NCBI GenBank assembly: GCA_008692225.1
Contig: VICG01000014.1
Coordinates: 1,737,001-1,801,000 of the forward strand
Length of the DNA stretch: 64,000 nt
Source: Monilinia fructicola
Lineage: Eukaryota; Ascomycota; Leotiomycetes; Helotiales; Sclerotiniaceae
Direction of reading: 5' to 3'
Shown: piece by piece, positions 13,696-25,483 of the stretch
How positions within the stretch are numbered: position 1 is the stretch's first letter
Layout of the letters: the number at the start of each line of letters is the position of its first letter
Translations under genes and position numbers: made by a program
Notes under the pieces: generated by a model
The model's database searches: none
The model's input: only the letters and a program-made list of their open reading frames with translations
What the model was told of the DNA's origin: nothing

Positions 13696-15083
13696 GCGTC
13701 GGCTTTTTCCATCATACCATATTCTTGAGTTTGTTCTTCTCGCAAACCCCAAGTAACGCCAAAAGATTCACTAAGCTTTGCCTTTGGTTTTGATATTCCT
13801 TTTCACTTCCAGATGGCGAGTTATCAACCGGGACACTCCTACAGAACTGGAGATTAGATACATTTTGCTTTTGTAATATACCACAGACGCCCTTCGCCAT
13901 CGGGCCTGTTCCTAATTCTTCAAATATTCTAGACGAATATGCTTGTCTACACACTCTTTTGTTATAATTTCATATTGCGTTGCACGAGATGGTGTGTGTG
14001 TTGGTTTTATGGGCCCGGAACTATGAAGACATATCAGGACAACCTCTCTTCGGTACCACTACAATTTTCCTTTCCTTGCAAGTTGATCATAGAGGATGAT
14101 TAAGGATTCATTCAGATATCGGGATTCTTCTGGATTTACTACATAATCGGAGACGGGCATTGGATTCGTACACAAACATACTGGACATACTCTTCCTTTT
14201 TTTTCTATCATCTTCTTCTCTTCGTTGATACCTTTTTGCTTCTCAGTTAGTTAGGAGGATTACACCCTTTTGCGTTCTATTGCGGCAGCCTTACGCTTTA
14301 CCACGACTTCACGAAAAAAAAATAAGTTTCAAGAACTCCATTGATAGATAGATCTTCCAAAATCCGGCGGTGTCAAATGGGGAAAAAAGAAATTGGGTAA
14401 ATTTGCAAAGGATAATATGGATGGATGCATGTTTTTTCTCTCTTTTGTTTCCCTCTCTTCTGATATCTGACTTCTTTTCTGACCTAACTTGATTGTTTGC
14501 CTTTTTTGTGTGTTCTCTTCTGCGATTTATGGTCGTTGGCAAAGCGAATTGAGCCGAGTCGTGGATGGAGATGAATGGAATCATATTCGGTGCATGTTCA
14601 TAAAGTAGGGGGGAGATATGAGGGAATCGGTATCAGGAATTAAAGCTCTACAATGATTTACTAGCTTTGATATGATGGTGATGTATATAACGTGCTGTAA
14701 TCTGATGCTACGTAGACGATAACATACCCCATAATACAATATTTATAAAATCATGCTCCCAAGCTTCTCACTCTGTATCCTCAGACACCACATAACCCTC
14801 CAGGGCTCCATCAACAAACACGCTCAAGGCGACATAGGTAGAACAAACCAGCACCTTTGCAGTGTGCGAGTGAAATGATACGCCACAACGTAATAAATCC
14901 CTTCCGTGCAGTTTTCCAATCGCTGTCCTGTAGCGAAGGGGTGAGCGGTGAGTTTTTTTCTTTGGCTGTTTTAGAGGGGTTTGAGGGGGGTGGAGGTGGG
15001 GAGGTGGGTTTTACTATTATAGTAGGTAGGTAGCCCTGGAGGTTCTAAGTTTCGTTTATTGGGGTTGGTGATTCTTTTTCTTT

Positions 15084-15119
<36 letters not shown>

Positions 15120-15694
15120 CTTTTTTTCTTTTTTCTTTTTTTTTTTTTTTTCTTTTTCTTTTTTTCTTTTTTTCTTCTTTTTTTCTTGGGATGGGTTTTG
15201 AGTTGGTGAGTGAGTGTGTGTGGAGTGTGGGAGTGTGGGAGTGAGTGTGGGAGTGAGTGTGGGAGTGAGTGAGTGGGAGTGAGTGTGGGAGTGAGTGTGG
15301 GAGTGAGTGTGGGAGTGGGTGGTGGGGTGGGGTGCGAGGGGAGGGAGGGGAGGAGGAGGAGGCGGTGGTGGGAGGAGGGAGATGATTAATCATGGCTTCT
15401 GGGCCTGGTGGTAGTGGTGGTTGCTAGAGGAGCAGAGCGTATAGTGAGTGTCTGGTATCGTTCTTTCCTTTTTGAGGAATGCCTCGATCTAACTAGGTAG
15501 TACCTACCTAGGAACTTTTACTTTCACTCTCACTTTTACACGCTTTGTCTATTCATTCCGTCTTTCGAGCTTCTTTCGAGTGTTATTCTATCCCTCTTTT
15601 TCTAACTCTCGGGGTTTGTTGTTTGAATTGTGGGTTGTGGTGGTCGTTGAGGTGCTTTCTGGTGCACGTGTTTGGAAGGGTGTTCGTGGAAATT
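13696..15694. other. intergenic, low-complexity
   Basis: Contains the presumed 3' UTR of the PSP1 gene, a T-rich (TTTTTTTCT) tract at 15088-15185 and a GAGTGTGG array at 15205-15320. A protein-like minus-strand stretch at 14768-14927 (52 codons after a CTACAG acceptor, ending TGA) could be a terminal exon; no upstream exons are visible. Confidence 0.5.
15088..15320. repeat. poly(T)/TTTCT tract followed by (GAGTGTGG)n
   Basis: About 100 bp of interrupted poly-T is followed by about 115 bp of GAGTGTGGGAGT-type repeats. Translation gives Lys-rich and His/Ser-rich ghost ORFs on the minus strand. Confidence 0.9.
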
Positions 15695-16927
15695 ATGGCG
15701 GGTAAATCCAAGCGCAAGTCTGGAGGTACGTTGTCCATGGTGTGGTTTTTTGCGTGGTTTTTTGCCTTGCCTTGCCTTGCCTTGCCTTGCCTTGCCTTGC
15801 CTTGCCTTGCCTTGCCTTGCCTTGATTTTCATCTTCAAGTTAAAGGCCTTCAATGAGAATGCAGCATATACTAATACGCAGCGTTCTTGCGTTCAACAGG
15901 CGACTTGCCGGGTCATCAGACTAAGACTCGTAAGAATGATTCCTTCAACGATGGGGACTGTGAGGGGAGCTCGAGTGGTGTCGTAGATGGATGTGCTAAG
16001 AAAAATCTGAAGAGATATGGGAAGAGGAATAAAGGGAATGAGAGGAAGAAAGGAAGAATGTCGGAGCCGGCTAGATCTGGTGTGAAGGAGGCTGGAGAGC
16101 TGGCACGGGATAAGGATGAAGATGAGGACGAGGATGAATATTATGATGATCCGGGACGGGAGGAGAGCAAGTATGTTCTCATATGCATCGTCCTACTCTG
16201 AAGTGTTTTCTTTTTTGGTCCATGCAAAAACTGCATGCTGATTCGTTTGATTCAGGGAGTTTCTCGAGTTGGACAATCTTGAGAGAAAGAAGAGGGAGAA
16301 TGCGGAGAGAGCGAAGGCACTGTTTTATGGAGAAGTTTGTGGGAGTTGTGGAGAAGGATGCCGAGGAGATTAAGAAGTGGGTTGAGGAAGAAGACAGAGA
16401 GTTGTGAGTATACTCTTGGGGATTGGGATGCTTTTTCTGTGCACTGACTAAATGAATTAGTTCGGTCCAAAACAAGGCGTTTTTGGGTGCAATTGCTACT
16501 TCTCATAACTTGTCAGCGCCTTTGAAGGAGGCTACGACTGACGACAAGGACCCTCGTGATTTTATCTTGATGTATAACAGGGGTCAAAATCTTGTTGAAA
16601 AAGCTATGGAAACCATTTCTCAATTTACGAAGTTGGCTGAGAAGGACGTCGGTAAAGAGCTCGCTGGATTATCCCGCAATGAATGGGCCAAAGAGGATGA
16701 GGAGATGGCCAAGGTTTTTGAGTTGGGAAAGACGGTTGGATTGAAACAAATTCGAATGTGTTATGAATGCTTCGAAGCCGGATGCCATGGAGACTAATGA
16801 GTTTGAGGTCTCAAAGAAAATTTTCCCGATTGTTGAGGAGGGAGATGCGGTTGGATGGGGAAAGGAGGCGAAGAAACAAGAGAGGGCGTATAGGAAGTTG
16901 TTTAAGACTTTTGAAGGTAGGGTATAG
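15695..16927 (+). CDS. hypothetical Lys/Glu-rich protein, four exons
   Basis: Not recognised. Exons as I read them: 15695-15725, 15900-16170, 16256-16403, 16461-16927, all with GT-AG borders. The N-terminus (MAGKSKRKSG) is basic. A charged region with an acidic run (DEDEDEDEYYDD) follows, then a predicted helical/coiled segment (LELDNLERKKRENAERAKA). A C-terminal helical region follows (NLVEKAMETISQFTKLAEKD). Two single-base frameshifts break it: one in the T-run near 16323 and one near 16755. The frame after each continues the same charged, helical composition. Intron 1 contains a CCTTG pentamer array. Could be a nuclear protein on composition alone; function unknown. Confidence 0.6.
15764..15825. 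repeat. (CCTTG)n inside an intron
   Basis: About 12 perfect pentamer copies lie within intron 1 of the gene starting at 15695, providing a long pyrimidine-rich stretch upstream of the acceptor at 15899. Confidence 0.95.
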
Positions 16928-17641
16928 ATGATGATCAGAGGGAGATCCAAGAACGGAAAGGGGACGTATATGAGGGACTTTGCTTGATATGGTTGTCAGA
17001 ATTCGCGATATTTGCTATTAGTACAACTGAGCTGTACTGTCAGACTATCTTTCGTCACCTTCACAAGATTACTATTGCTCTAGAGGAATATCACAAATTT
17101 ATACCATTATACTTGGATGAACGTCGATTCAATATAGCCTGGCACTGCCGGGTGGGCTTAAACAGGCATCCTCATTGCATTTTGTAAAAGACTTGAGAGT
17201 ACTTTGGTCTAAAATGATTCATAAGGTAATTCATCTAATAATGCCTCTTAATGAGGTTCGAAATTCGGGTGAACATCGGGATGGATTGTTGATGCTGCCT
17301 TAGGCTTGAACTTACCCGAGCGCGCTAAAAGTTTTCGCACAACAACTTGGGAAAAGAAAATCAACCTCGAACTTTTTATTCTACGACAACGACAATCGAC
17401 AACTCCCGAGCCACCGACAACTCCCAAAATCAGTCAAGGTCAGTAGATCGAATTCATACGAAGACACGCATTGTATTCATCATCTGCCACGAGGAATGGA
17501 TTTCTGGAATTGCAGGTGTTGAATGCAATTGAGTGCTTGGGCACTCTTTTTTTTTTTGTTCGCAAATTTGTCGCGGCTTCGCAGCTTCCACTTGAAGTTG
17601 TTGTCAGATAAGCAATGCTAACATGAAATCCATCACAACAG
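16928..17641. other. intergenic, RPL15 upstream region
   Basis: No gene seen. It probably contains the RPL15 promoter and 5' leader. AC-rich sequence at 17340-17440 precedes a possible leader intron (GGTCAGTAG near 17440), which I cannot confirm. Confidence 0.4.
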
Positions 17642-18495
17642 ATGGGTGCTCTTAAATATCTCGAGGAAATCCAGAAGAAGAAGCAATCTGATGTGCTTCG
17701 ATTCCTTCTCCGTGTGCGATGCTGGGAGGTAAGATAAAAACTACGACCCCAAGAGACGATCTCGATCGACTTCAATTATTCGAAAATTTGGTCCTCTAAG
17801 GACAAGCAAATTGGAATATTGTGGACATCTTTGATGTCTCTGCTATACACTCGTTGAACTTAGCTGAGAGTGCATAATATAGCTCCGACAATTGAACGTC
17901 GTCCACCGTGCATCCCGCCCATCCCGTCCAGACAAGGCCCGCCGTCTCGGTTACAAGGCCAAGCAAGGATACGTTATCTACCGTGTTCGTGTTCGTCGTG
18001 GTGGCCGCAAGCGCCCAGTTCCAAAGGGTGCCACCTACGGTATGTTTTGTCCTATGTTGGAGAGGAGGAGAAGATTGCTCTCTTGCGAAAGTTTCGGATT
18101 TGCTAACGAAATTTTCACATTATAGGAAAGCCAACCAACCAGGGTGTTAACCAACTTAAGTACCAAAGATCCCTCAAGTCCACCGCTGAGGAGCGTGTCG
18201 GTCGCCCGTTGCGCCAACTTGAGAGTCTTGAACTCCTACTGGATCAACCAAGACTCCACCTACAAGTACTTCGAGATCATCCTCGTTGACCCTCAACACA
18301 AGGCCATCCGCCGCGATCCCCGCATCAACTGGATCGTAAACCCAGTCCACAAGCACCGCGAATCTCGTGGATTGACCGCCACCGGAAAGAAGTCCCGTGG
18401 TCTCGGAAAGGGTCACGGATTCAACCACACCCACCGCTGGCCGCAGAAAGACCTGGAAGAAGCACAACACCCTCAATTTGCAAAGATACAGATAA
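17642..18495 (+). CDS. RPL15: 60S ribosomal protein L15 (eL15), two 1-nt insertions
   Basis: eL15 is an essential component of the large cytosolic ribosomal subunit. Exons 17642-17728, 17883-18039 and 18126-18495 carry [87 protein letters not shown] and [14 protein letters not shown]. Exon lengths sum to 614 nt. Removing exactly one C from each of the CCC runs at 18205-18207 and 18430-18432 gives 612 nt, i.e. 203 residues. That restores [13 protein letters not shown] and a family-typical end ([12 protein letters not shown], then TAA), matching the normal eL15 length. Because the protein is essential, the two insertions are most simply sequence errors. Confidence 0.97.
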
Positions 18496-19828
18496 ATGTA
18501 ATCAGGGGTTGGATGCGTGTTGTTGCTTGCTTCGGCAATGGGATGAAGGGATTGTTTTCTGGCCTCATGGCGCACTGGTAGTTAATGCACAAATGCATAG
18601 CTTTTCCATCATACCCAAAACTTTTATGAATTTACGAATCTTCTACAATGTGAAAGTACCATGGACTGTGGACTCCTAGATACCTTGTTCGGTGATGAGT
18701 GAACATGTAAATACGCCATTGATCGACCTCCACCCTCAAATTTTGTTACATCACAAGGCGAGAGATGATTGATTATCTTACTCGGTATATCATTTCCCTC
18801 CTCCCCATATATATTTTTCATACCGAAATTTAAACAATCTCACGCGTATCTAGTACAGTAGAAACCTCAGATCCTAACTTCTTAAGCTCGTATCAACATT
18901 TCTCGTATTCATTCATCCTCTCATTCCTTCATTCTTTCATTCTCCATTTCTACTTCTGAACTAGACAGCTTCTTCTCTCTTCTTGGCAGAGGAATAGCGC
19001 TTCCGCTTCTTAAACCATTCCTACAAACCAGACAATAATGTTGCCCATCAGTTTCGAACCAAGACACATTGATTCAAATTGGCAATTATGCATAAATTAG
19101 TCCATCTAATCCATCTAATCCACCCATTTCTGTGGGGATAACCAGGTACATATCAATCTCAATATGTAGCGAGATAAACTACAGAGATTAAAACATGAGT
19201 TTATACGACCATGATAAATAAACCATCCATGTGAGTTTCGATGTTTTGATGGTAAAAACAACCCCTTTTGGAATGAAGGTGGAAAGTATAATATAATATA
19301 ATGATATGATATGTTCATTACCTAGGGAGACGTCCATTATATACATACGCGGGATCCATTGTATATCCATTACATACCTCTCATTCCTGTCATTCCTACG
19401 GTATCATTCGACCTTCACTAATTACAACCTTCACTAATTATTAGTATTATTATATTGTTAATTTCTCCAAGGCTCTTTTAAGGAAAGAGTGCCTTGCTTG
19501 TAAACCTTTTTCCCCTCTCCACCTCTTTAAAGCTCAAGCAAAAGCAAAAGCAAAAGCAAGAACGAGAACGAAAGAACGGACGGACTACGAGATCCAATCC
19601 ATCGATCCATCCATCTATCGATTACGAAAATAAAAGAAAGCTTGGATAAGTAACCTTACAGTATACACAGTACAAGGACAGTACACCAACGAGAAGGGAA
19701 TTGCACTGTACGATCCAGTCCTGCTGCCCTCGCACGACATTCGCAATTAATAATTCGCAGATATTTTTGGATGACCCAATGGTTAAACTAGAACGCCTGC
19801 ACTTCGCAGACTGTTTGCAATTATAAAA
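18496..19828. other. intergenic
   Basis: No supported gene. A 20-codon minus-strand stretch (18961-19020, basic, ending TAG after a GTAG acceptor) looks like a possible terminal exon, without partners. AAGCAA repeats occur near 19545. Confidence 0.5.
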
Positions 19829-22800
19829 ATGGCACCTTGGTCTAGCCGCCTCCTCAATTCGAATCCGCGGAATGAATCTAGCTCGAGCATTGCTGCCGTT
19901 GGTCCCGCGCCCGAATCGCCGTCGAACAATCGTGGGAGCGGGAAGGCGAGGATCACGGAGGCGGATATCTTGGATAATGCTTACGGCATTCCGACGTTAG
20001 TTGCAACGCCTCCGCATGGTCGACCGGGCTCGAGTTCGTCGAAACAAACTTCGAGCCATGGAAGGTCGATGAGCCATCTTTTTCCATCGTTGTTCCATAG
20101 CAAGAAGAAGGGGGGTGCCCCGGCACCGCCTGAGGTTGCGCTTTTTGATGACGACGATGACGACGATGATGTTTCGCCGGAGAAGAATACTAGGGCTAGG
20201 TCTTCGTCCAGGGTACCGGATAGGGATTTTCGACGGGAAAGTGTATGACGTGCAATTCGAGCGTGAGTTGGCCGAAAGAACTTCATACATTTAGATGCAA
20301 AGTGTGTATGACGGTCAATGATCTTCAGCCATTCATAGCGACGGTTCCGAATGACGGGCGCAAAATGTCGGGAGGGGGTGGTAAGTCTACGGCTCATCCG
20401 GGTTTGAATAAATCTCCAGTTGTCAGAGGTAAGTTATGAGTGGGTGACCTATCGCGAATCTCGTGTCTGACTTTTGCAGTTGCGCCATTGTCTGTCGAGA
20501 AAACTCGGAGACTTGCGGAAAGATGTATAACTACCTACCTGATCAATCGACTGAAGCATGATGAAGCCGATAACTCAAATGTACTGTCAACTTCGCCAAA
20601 ATCACCTGAAAATCGAATGACAGCAATTCCGGCAGAATATGAGCATCCCCGGCATTTCACAAATCAAACCGGCTCACAAGCAATTCCTATCAGACCGCCT
20701 CCACCTCCTGGGTATGGAAACGGCATGGGAGATCGCTCAACTCAACGGCCAGGTCCACGCTCAATGCCATACTCAACTTCCTCCCGGGAAGTTTTCTCGG
20801 TGCCCATATGGAAAAAACGTGATCGATTGGGCTCTGGTACGTACACTAGGCCCTTGGCTATTCAACCACCAAGTAGAAGTCCTCCAAATCCGCCAAACAG
20901 ATTTGAGGACGCCATGCGCGGAAGACAAGATAATGTCGCCAAAAATCTCTTTAGACCTTTGGAAGAATACATTATAGCATCCTTTAGCCAATTTGATTGT
21001 ATCAATACTTCATTCAGTACTACGCGACAAGGACCCACTCCTAGGGCAGGAAGTCAGAGTGGTCTAAAAGGTTTTATGGCCACTATTCCAGACGAAAATG
21101 ACCCACAATCAGAGACATCTTTGGAAGAGCTCGACCCTAGAATGTTGATGTTAGGAGATATTGCAGAGAATGGCTCTTGGTGGACAGGGAATCAGAAAGA
21201 AGCCCCCGAGAAGACTCGTGTTCAACGGCCTGGGACACAATGCGTAGGAATTCTCACTGCGACATCACTACAGTCAAATCACCTCGTATCGACTGGCCTG
21301 ACCTCAATGAATGGTATCACATTGTGTCGAATCCGGGAAGAATTTGGCATCGCAAACTAGAGGAATGACATTACGGCGATCTAATCCTGTGTGCAGGCTC
21401 CAACTGGTGGAGAGCTTGCCGAAATTGAGGAGACAATTATGGAGGCTCAATCTCATCTTCAAAGAACGCTGTTGAAGGCTACTGAGAGCCTGCTAAAACG
21501 ACCAGGGCGTCCTCTGAAAGAACCCGATAATCTTCGATTTCTCTTAATCATTCTAGCTAATCCTCTTCTGTACCCTGGAAATGGTACTCCGTCAAGAAAT
21601 GCAGGAGCTAGAATCCGCCTAATGATCAGAGACCCGAAGTTAGCGATCCTAACACCAGAGGGCAACCTCCTCTCAAATTACCACCGAATGTTACAAAGGG
21701 GGCCTCTGGTCAACACTCGGGAATCATTAAACGCATCGTGGGGCTTTCTATCGAATACTCCGAATGAATGTCATCATCATATAGTTTCATGGTTCGCCAG
21801 GTACCCCGAAGGCCATTTTCAACGTACCACAGAATTGGTTGGCAGCTTTGTCACTTACAGGCTTACCAGGCAGCATGGGAAACCTCGAGAAGCCGACAAG
21901 CCTGATCATACCTCTGGTTTGATTCCTCAAATGAGTGCTACTGCATCTCATAATAATGTTGCAGCTTTTCATGCTGCTCTCCAAGCCGGACAAACGACTA
22001 ATAAGAAAAAGGAAACAAAAACCAAAAGCTGTTGTATATAATGATGATTGGCAGATCAAAGCAGCTGCCAGAGTGATGGCACTTCTGTTTTCAGCCAACA
22101 ATAGTGGATTGCATCGAAGAGGCAAGGTACTAAGTAGTGTTCAATCGCCAAACGAATGTGTGTCTAAAAGTACAGAGCCCAGTATGGGGACCCCCATCAG
22201 AGCTCTTGCAGCACATGGACAGATGTTACCGACAAGCCATTTTTACAATACCTTGCTTGATTACTCCGATCTAGTCGCTGATTTTGAGGCTTGGGAAAGT
22301 AAAACGTAGCAAATTTGCATTTTGTCAATATCCATTCTTTCTTAGCATTTGGGCAAAGATTCAAATCATGGAGCATGATGCTCGTCGTCAAATGGAAGTG
22401 AAGGCGAGAGAAGCGTTCTTTAATAGCATCATGACACGTAAGAATGTCAATCAGTATCTACTTTTGAAAGTCAGACGAGAGTGCTTGGTCGAGGATAGCT
22501 TGAAAGGGGTGAGTGAGGTTGTGGGAACCGGTGGCGAGGAAATAAAAAAAGGATTGAGGATAGAATTCAAAGGCGAAGAAGGTATTGATGCTGGTGGGTT
22601 GAGGAAAGAGTGGTTCCTCTTGCTTGTGAGGGATGTTTTCAATCCTGATCATGGTATGTGTTTTTCTCCCGATATGATCTTTAGATAGTTAAACCGTAAG
22701 CAGGCATGTTCTCATACGATGAGATTCTCATTTCTGTTATTTCAACCCTAACAGCTTTGAGACGACCGATCAGTATTTCCTTGTTGGAGTTGTGCTGGTC

Positions 22801-23627
22801 TGGCTATCTATAAACTCGACTATTCTTGATGTAGCGCTTCCCCCTTTCGCATTTCGAAAATTACTTGCCGCTGCCCCCGCCGCAGCGCCTGGTGCTACAT
22901 CACATGCGAAACCCTCTATGACATATTCTTTAGAAGATCTAGCTGAATATCGACCAGCCTTAGCTCATGGTCTGAGGCAACTCCTAGAGTTTGGACGGAG
23001 ACGTTGAGACTACATTCTGTCGGGATTTTGTAGCCGATGTTGATCGCTATGGACAAACCATACAGATCCCTCTCTGTCCTGATGGCGATAAAAAACCAGT
23101 GACCAACGCCAACCGACGAGAGTTTGTAGATCTTTACGTACGCTATCTTTTGGACAACGCGGTAGCTCGACAGTTCGAACCGTTCAAGCGTGGGTTCTTT
23201 ACCGTTTGTGGGGGAAACGCACTATCGCTCTTCCGCCCTGAAGAAATCGAACTTTTGATCAGAGTTCCGATGAACCCCTCGACATTGCTTCTCTGCGCGC
23301 CGTATCCGTATGTGAGAATTGGGGCTCCCCAAACCCCGACGAACGCGAACCAGTCATACAATGGTTTTGGGAATCCTTTCAAAAGGCAGATCCAAAGGAC
23401 CAGAGAAAACTTTTGAGTTTTGTTACTGGCAGCTCTTGCATTCCGGCCATGGGTGCAACAAGTTTGGTTATTAAATTGAGTTGTTTAGGGGATGATAGTG
23501 ATAGGTTTCCGGTCGCAAGGACGTGTTTTTAATATGTTGAGTTTGTGGAGGTATGCGTCGAGGGAGAAGTTGGAGGGGAAACTTTGGAGGGCTGTGCATG
23601 AGAGTGAGGGGTTTTGGGTTGAAGTAG
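19829..23627 (+). CDS. HECT-domain E3 ubiquitin ligase, Hul4-like, frameshifted
   Basis: HECT ligases take ubiquitin from an E2 onto a catalytic cysteine and pass it to substrate. The N-terminus is Ser-rich with an Asp run. A zinc-ribbon-like CxxC...CxxC (CMTCNSS...RCKVCMTVNDL) follows at about 20245-20320. An intron lies at 20429-20479. Central conserved pieces are IDWPDLNEWYHIVSNPG and ELVGSFVTYRLTRQHGK. The HECT domain starts around 22340 (FFLSIWAKIQIMEHDARRQ) and includes GEEGIDAGGLRKEWF, VGVVLGLAIYNSTILDVALP and FKRGFFTVCGG. It also carries LLSFVTGSSCIPAMG and the catalytic ARTCFNML, whose Cys codon is at 23524-23526. The protein ends with the canonical EGFGLK just before TAG. An intron sits at about 22658-22708. 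At least eight single-base frameshifts break the frame (for example near 20240, 21200, 21720, 22035, 22990, 23247, 23529 and 23614). All HECT landmarks survive, so sequence error is likelier than decay. Confidence 0.92.
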
Positions 23628-24419
23628 ACGTTGGGGTAAAGCGGTCTTGGTGAGAATAGAGTAGAAAGAGTTAGGAAGCATTTTAGATAGACCACCATTA
23701 ATGGTCACCTAGGTATGTTTTGGTGGAAGCGGGCGTCTTTATTTTGTATTCAGTGGTGCCCTAAGGGTTTTGGGTGTCGGGGTTGGCGTCGCATCTCGAT
23801 TGTATGGGAAGGAACTGGACAATTGAGTATATGTATGAGGGTCTTGGGATTGGTCTGGATTGGTCTTGGGCAAGGTTGTATGCACTTCACATAAAGAAGC
23901 AGAGTCATTCCTCGTGGCTAGATGAGACGAGATCATATCCTTTTCGTTTATTATCATCCGTATACTGTATCGCTTCTCTCGAATCTAGCATGCCCGGGTG
24001 TGTGTGTGTGTGTGACACTTACTCTGATCGGGCTGGCCGCTCGCTATTGCCTGGAGGTTTGTTCCTTTGCTGCGGTGAACATGCGATGTTCCGCTCTGGT
24101 TAGATAGCTGTTCGGGAGCGTGACTATCGATCATTTGGGAGAAGTAGATGCTTGTTTCGTCAATTTATGTTTATACCTTTTCCTATGGATACGGATTCCT
24201 TCCAATCTCACTCATCACAGAAATTGCAAGTACTAATTCCGGCCTCTTCTTTCTCTCATCGTGAATCTCTTGACCAAATACATTCACGTATTCCTTTTCG
24301 TTTTACTTTTCCCGTCATGTGTGTGAGTATTCCTCCTCAACGCCTGGTATATATACATCATGTTCTACACCCCATATCCATCCATCCGTCAACCCATCAT
24401 CTTCCTCCCCTTCGCCCCT
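23628..24419. other. intergenic between convergent genes
   Basis: Presumed 3' UTRs of the HECT gene (plus) and MRP49 (minus). A short (GT)n tract lies near 23998-24014. Nothing else supported. Confidence 0.5.
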
Positions 24420-25240
24420 CTACGCCTCAGCAGAAGCAGCCGCCACCTCGCCTCTTGCCTGATCCAAGATCGCCTTCTCCGCCCGGATCTTCTCATTGAC
24501 AGCCGCGCTCAACAACGAGTCCCGTTCGCTCTTCAGCTTCTGCGCGGCCAGATCCTTCAACATTTGTTTTTCCGCGTCGGTCGGTAGGACTTTTTGAGCC
24601 TTGGTCAGTTCCATCAGGTCGTAGAGGATGGCGTTGTCGTTGCGGTGCTTGCATTCGATGGTTTTGGTGTAGGTTGTGGGCGCGCCCGGCGATGGAGGGC
24701 GTGGCCGGGTTCGCGGCAGTGCTGTTGATGGGCGGGGGGGTGCTGGTGTTGGAGGGGAGGTGAAGTGGATTGTTAGGGTTGCGGGGGACGAGGTGTCGGT
24801 TGAGCGGTTGACCGTCATGGGGATCGCGGGGTTTGTGGTATTTGAGTCGGGGGAGGCATCGGCGCCAGAAGTGTCTGGGAGAGGGGGTTAGTCGTGCGGT
24901 TCGAATGCCGGGGGAGAGAAGGCGGCGGGGAGGGGAGGGGGAGAAGGGACGAGGAGGGCATGTACCGTGGGCCGAGATGTCCCGCCAATCCATAGGCAAA
25001 ATCCAAATGTATCCTTGTTCACTTCAGGTGGGAGAATTGCTGCGCCGGGTCCCAATCGTATTGCGAGTAGCTGTACAAAGCAGGAACGTCAATTTGGAAC
25101 CTTCGTACGACAGATAGAATCTTGGGGGCTTCTTTTACCTTCTAGATTGCGAATGATGTTAGCATTGGAAACCATTGTGGGGTGGATAGAGGAATACTTA
25201 CAGCATTAAGCTTCGACATCCTCTTCAATAAGTTCACCAT
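24420..25240 (-). CDS. MRP49: mitochondrial large-subunit ribosomal protein Mrp49 (mL61)
   Basis: A fungal mitoribosome protein of the L51/S25/CI-B8 thioredoxin-like family. Three exons on the minus strand: 25240-25202 (MVNLLKRMSKLNA), 25070-24966 (LLAIRLGPGAAILPPEV, RIHLDFAYGLAGHLGPR) and 24874-24420 (HFWRRCLPRLKYH, AIPMTVNR, then a Pro-rich insert and the helical tail ending AAASAEA). Exon lengths total 599 nt; two +1 insertions, near 25010 and near 24825, bring it to 597 nt (198 residues). The gene starts 243 bp from the divergent GEP3-like gene, which also acts in mitochondrial ribosome biology. The Pro-rich linker is longer than I expect for the family. Assignment rests on the N-terminal motif. 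Confidence 0.82.
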
Positions 25241-25483
25241 CTTGAATATGTGAATGTCAATACAGTATATGACATGTACGGTATAGAATCGTGGGGTGAG
25301 GTTTGGAGGAGCTTGACTTGCGAATATATTTCTGAGGTTTTGAGAACTAGGATTTTGACCCCTGTCGATTGAACGTTCCGACCTCCGACATAATTTTTTT
25401 TTGGGGAGGGACGAGGATATTAGAAAGTTTGCGTGCAGTTTACCAATACAGTTGAACAACGGTGCGCAATGCTCTGAAGCAAC
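25241..25483. promoter_or_regulatory. bidirectional promoter region MRP49/GEP3
   Basis: A 243-bp gap separates two divergently transcribed start codons. Both products belong to mitochondrial translation, so shared control is plausible. No specific motif was identified. Confidence 0.5.

Noticed and set aside
14971..15393. Lys-rich minus-strand frame
   Set aside because: Produced by the poly-T tract and the GAGTG repeat; ghost ORF.
18961..19020. 20-codon basic terminal-exon-like stretch on the minus strand
   Set aside because: Good acceptor and stop, but no upstream exon found and too short to support alone.
20440..21360. Reading the HECT gene as several separate small genes
   Set aside because: Adjacent frames carry consecutive, non-overlapping parts of one Hul4-like protein, ending in the canonical HECT C-terminus, so they are pieces of a single frameshifted gene.
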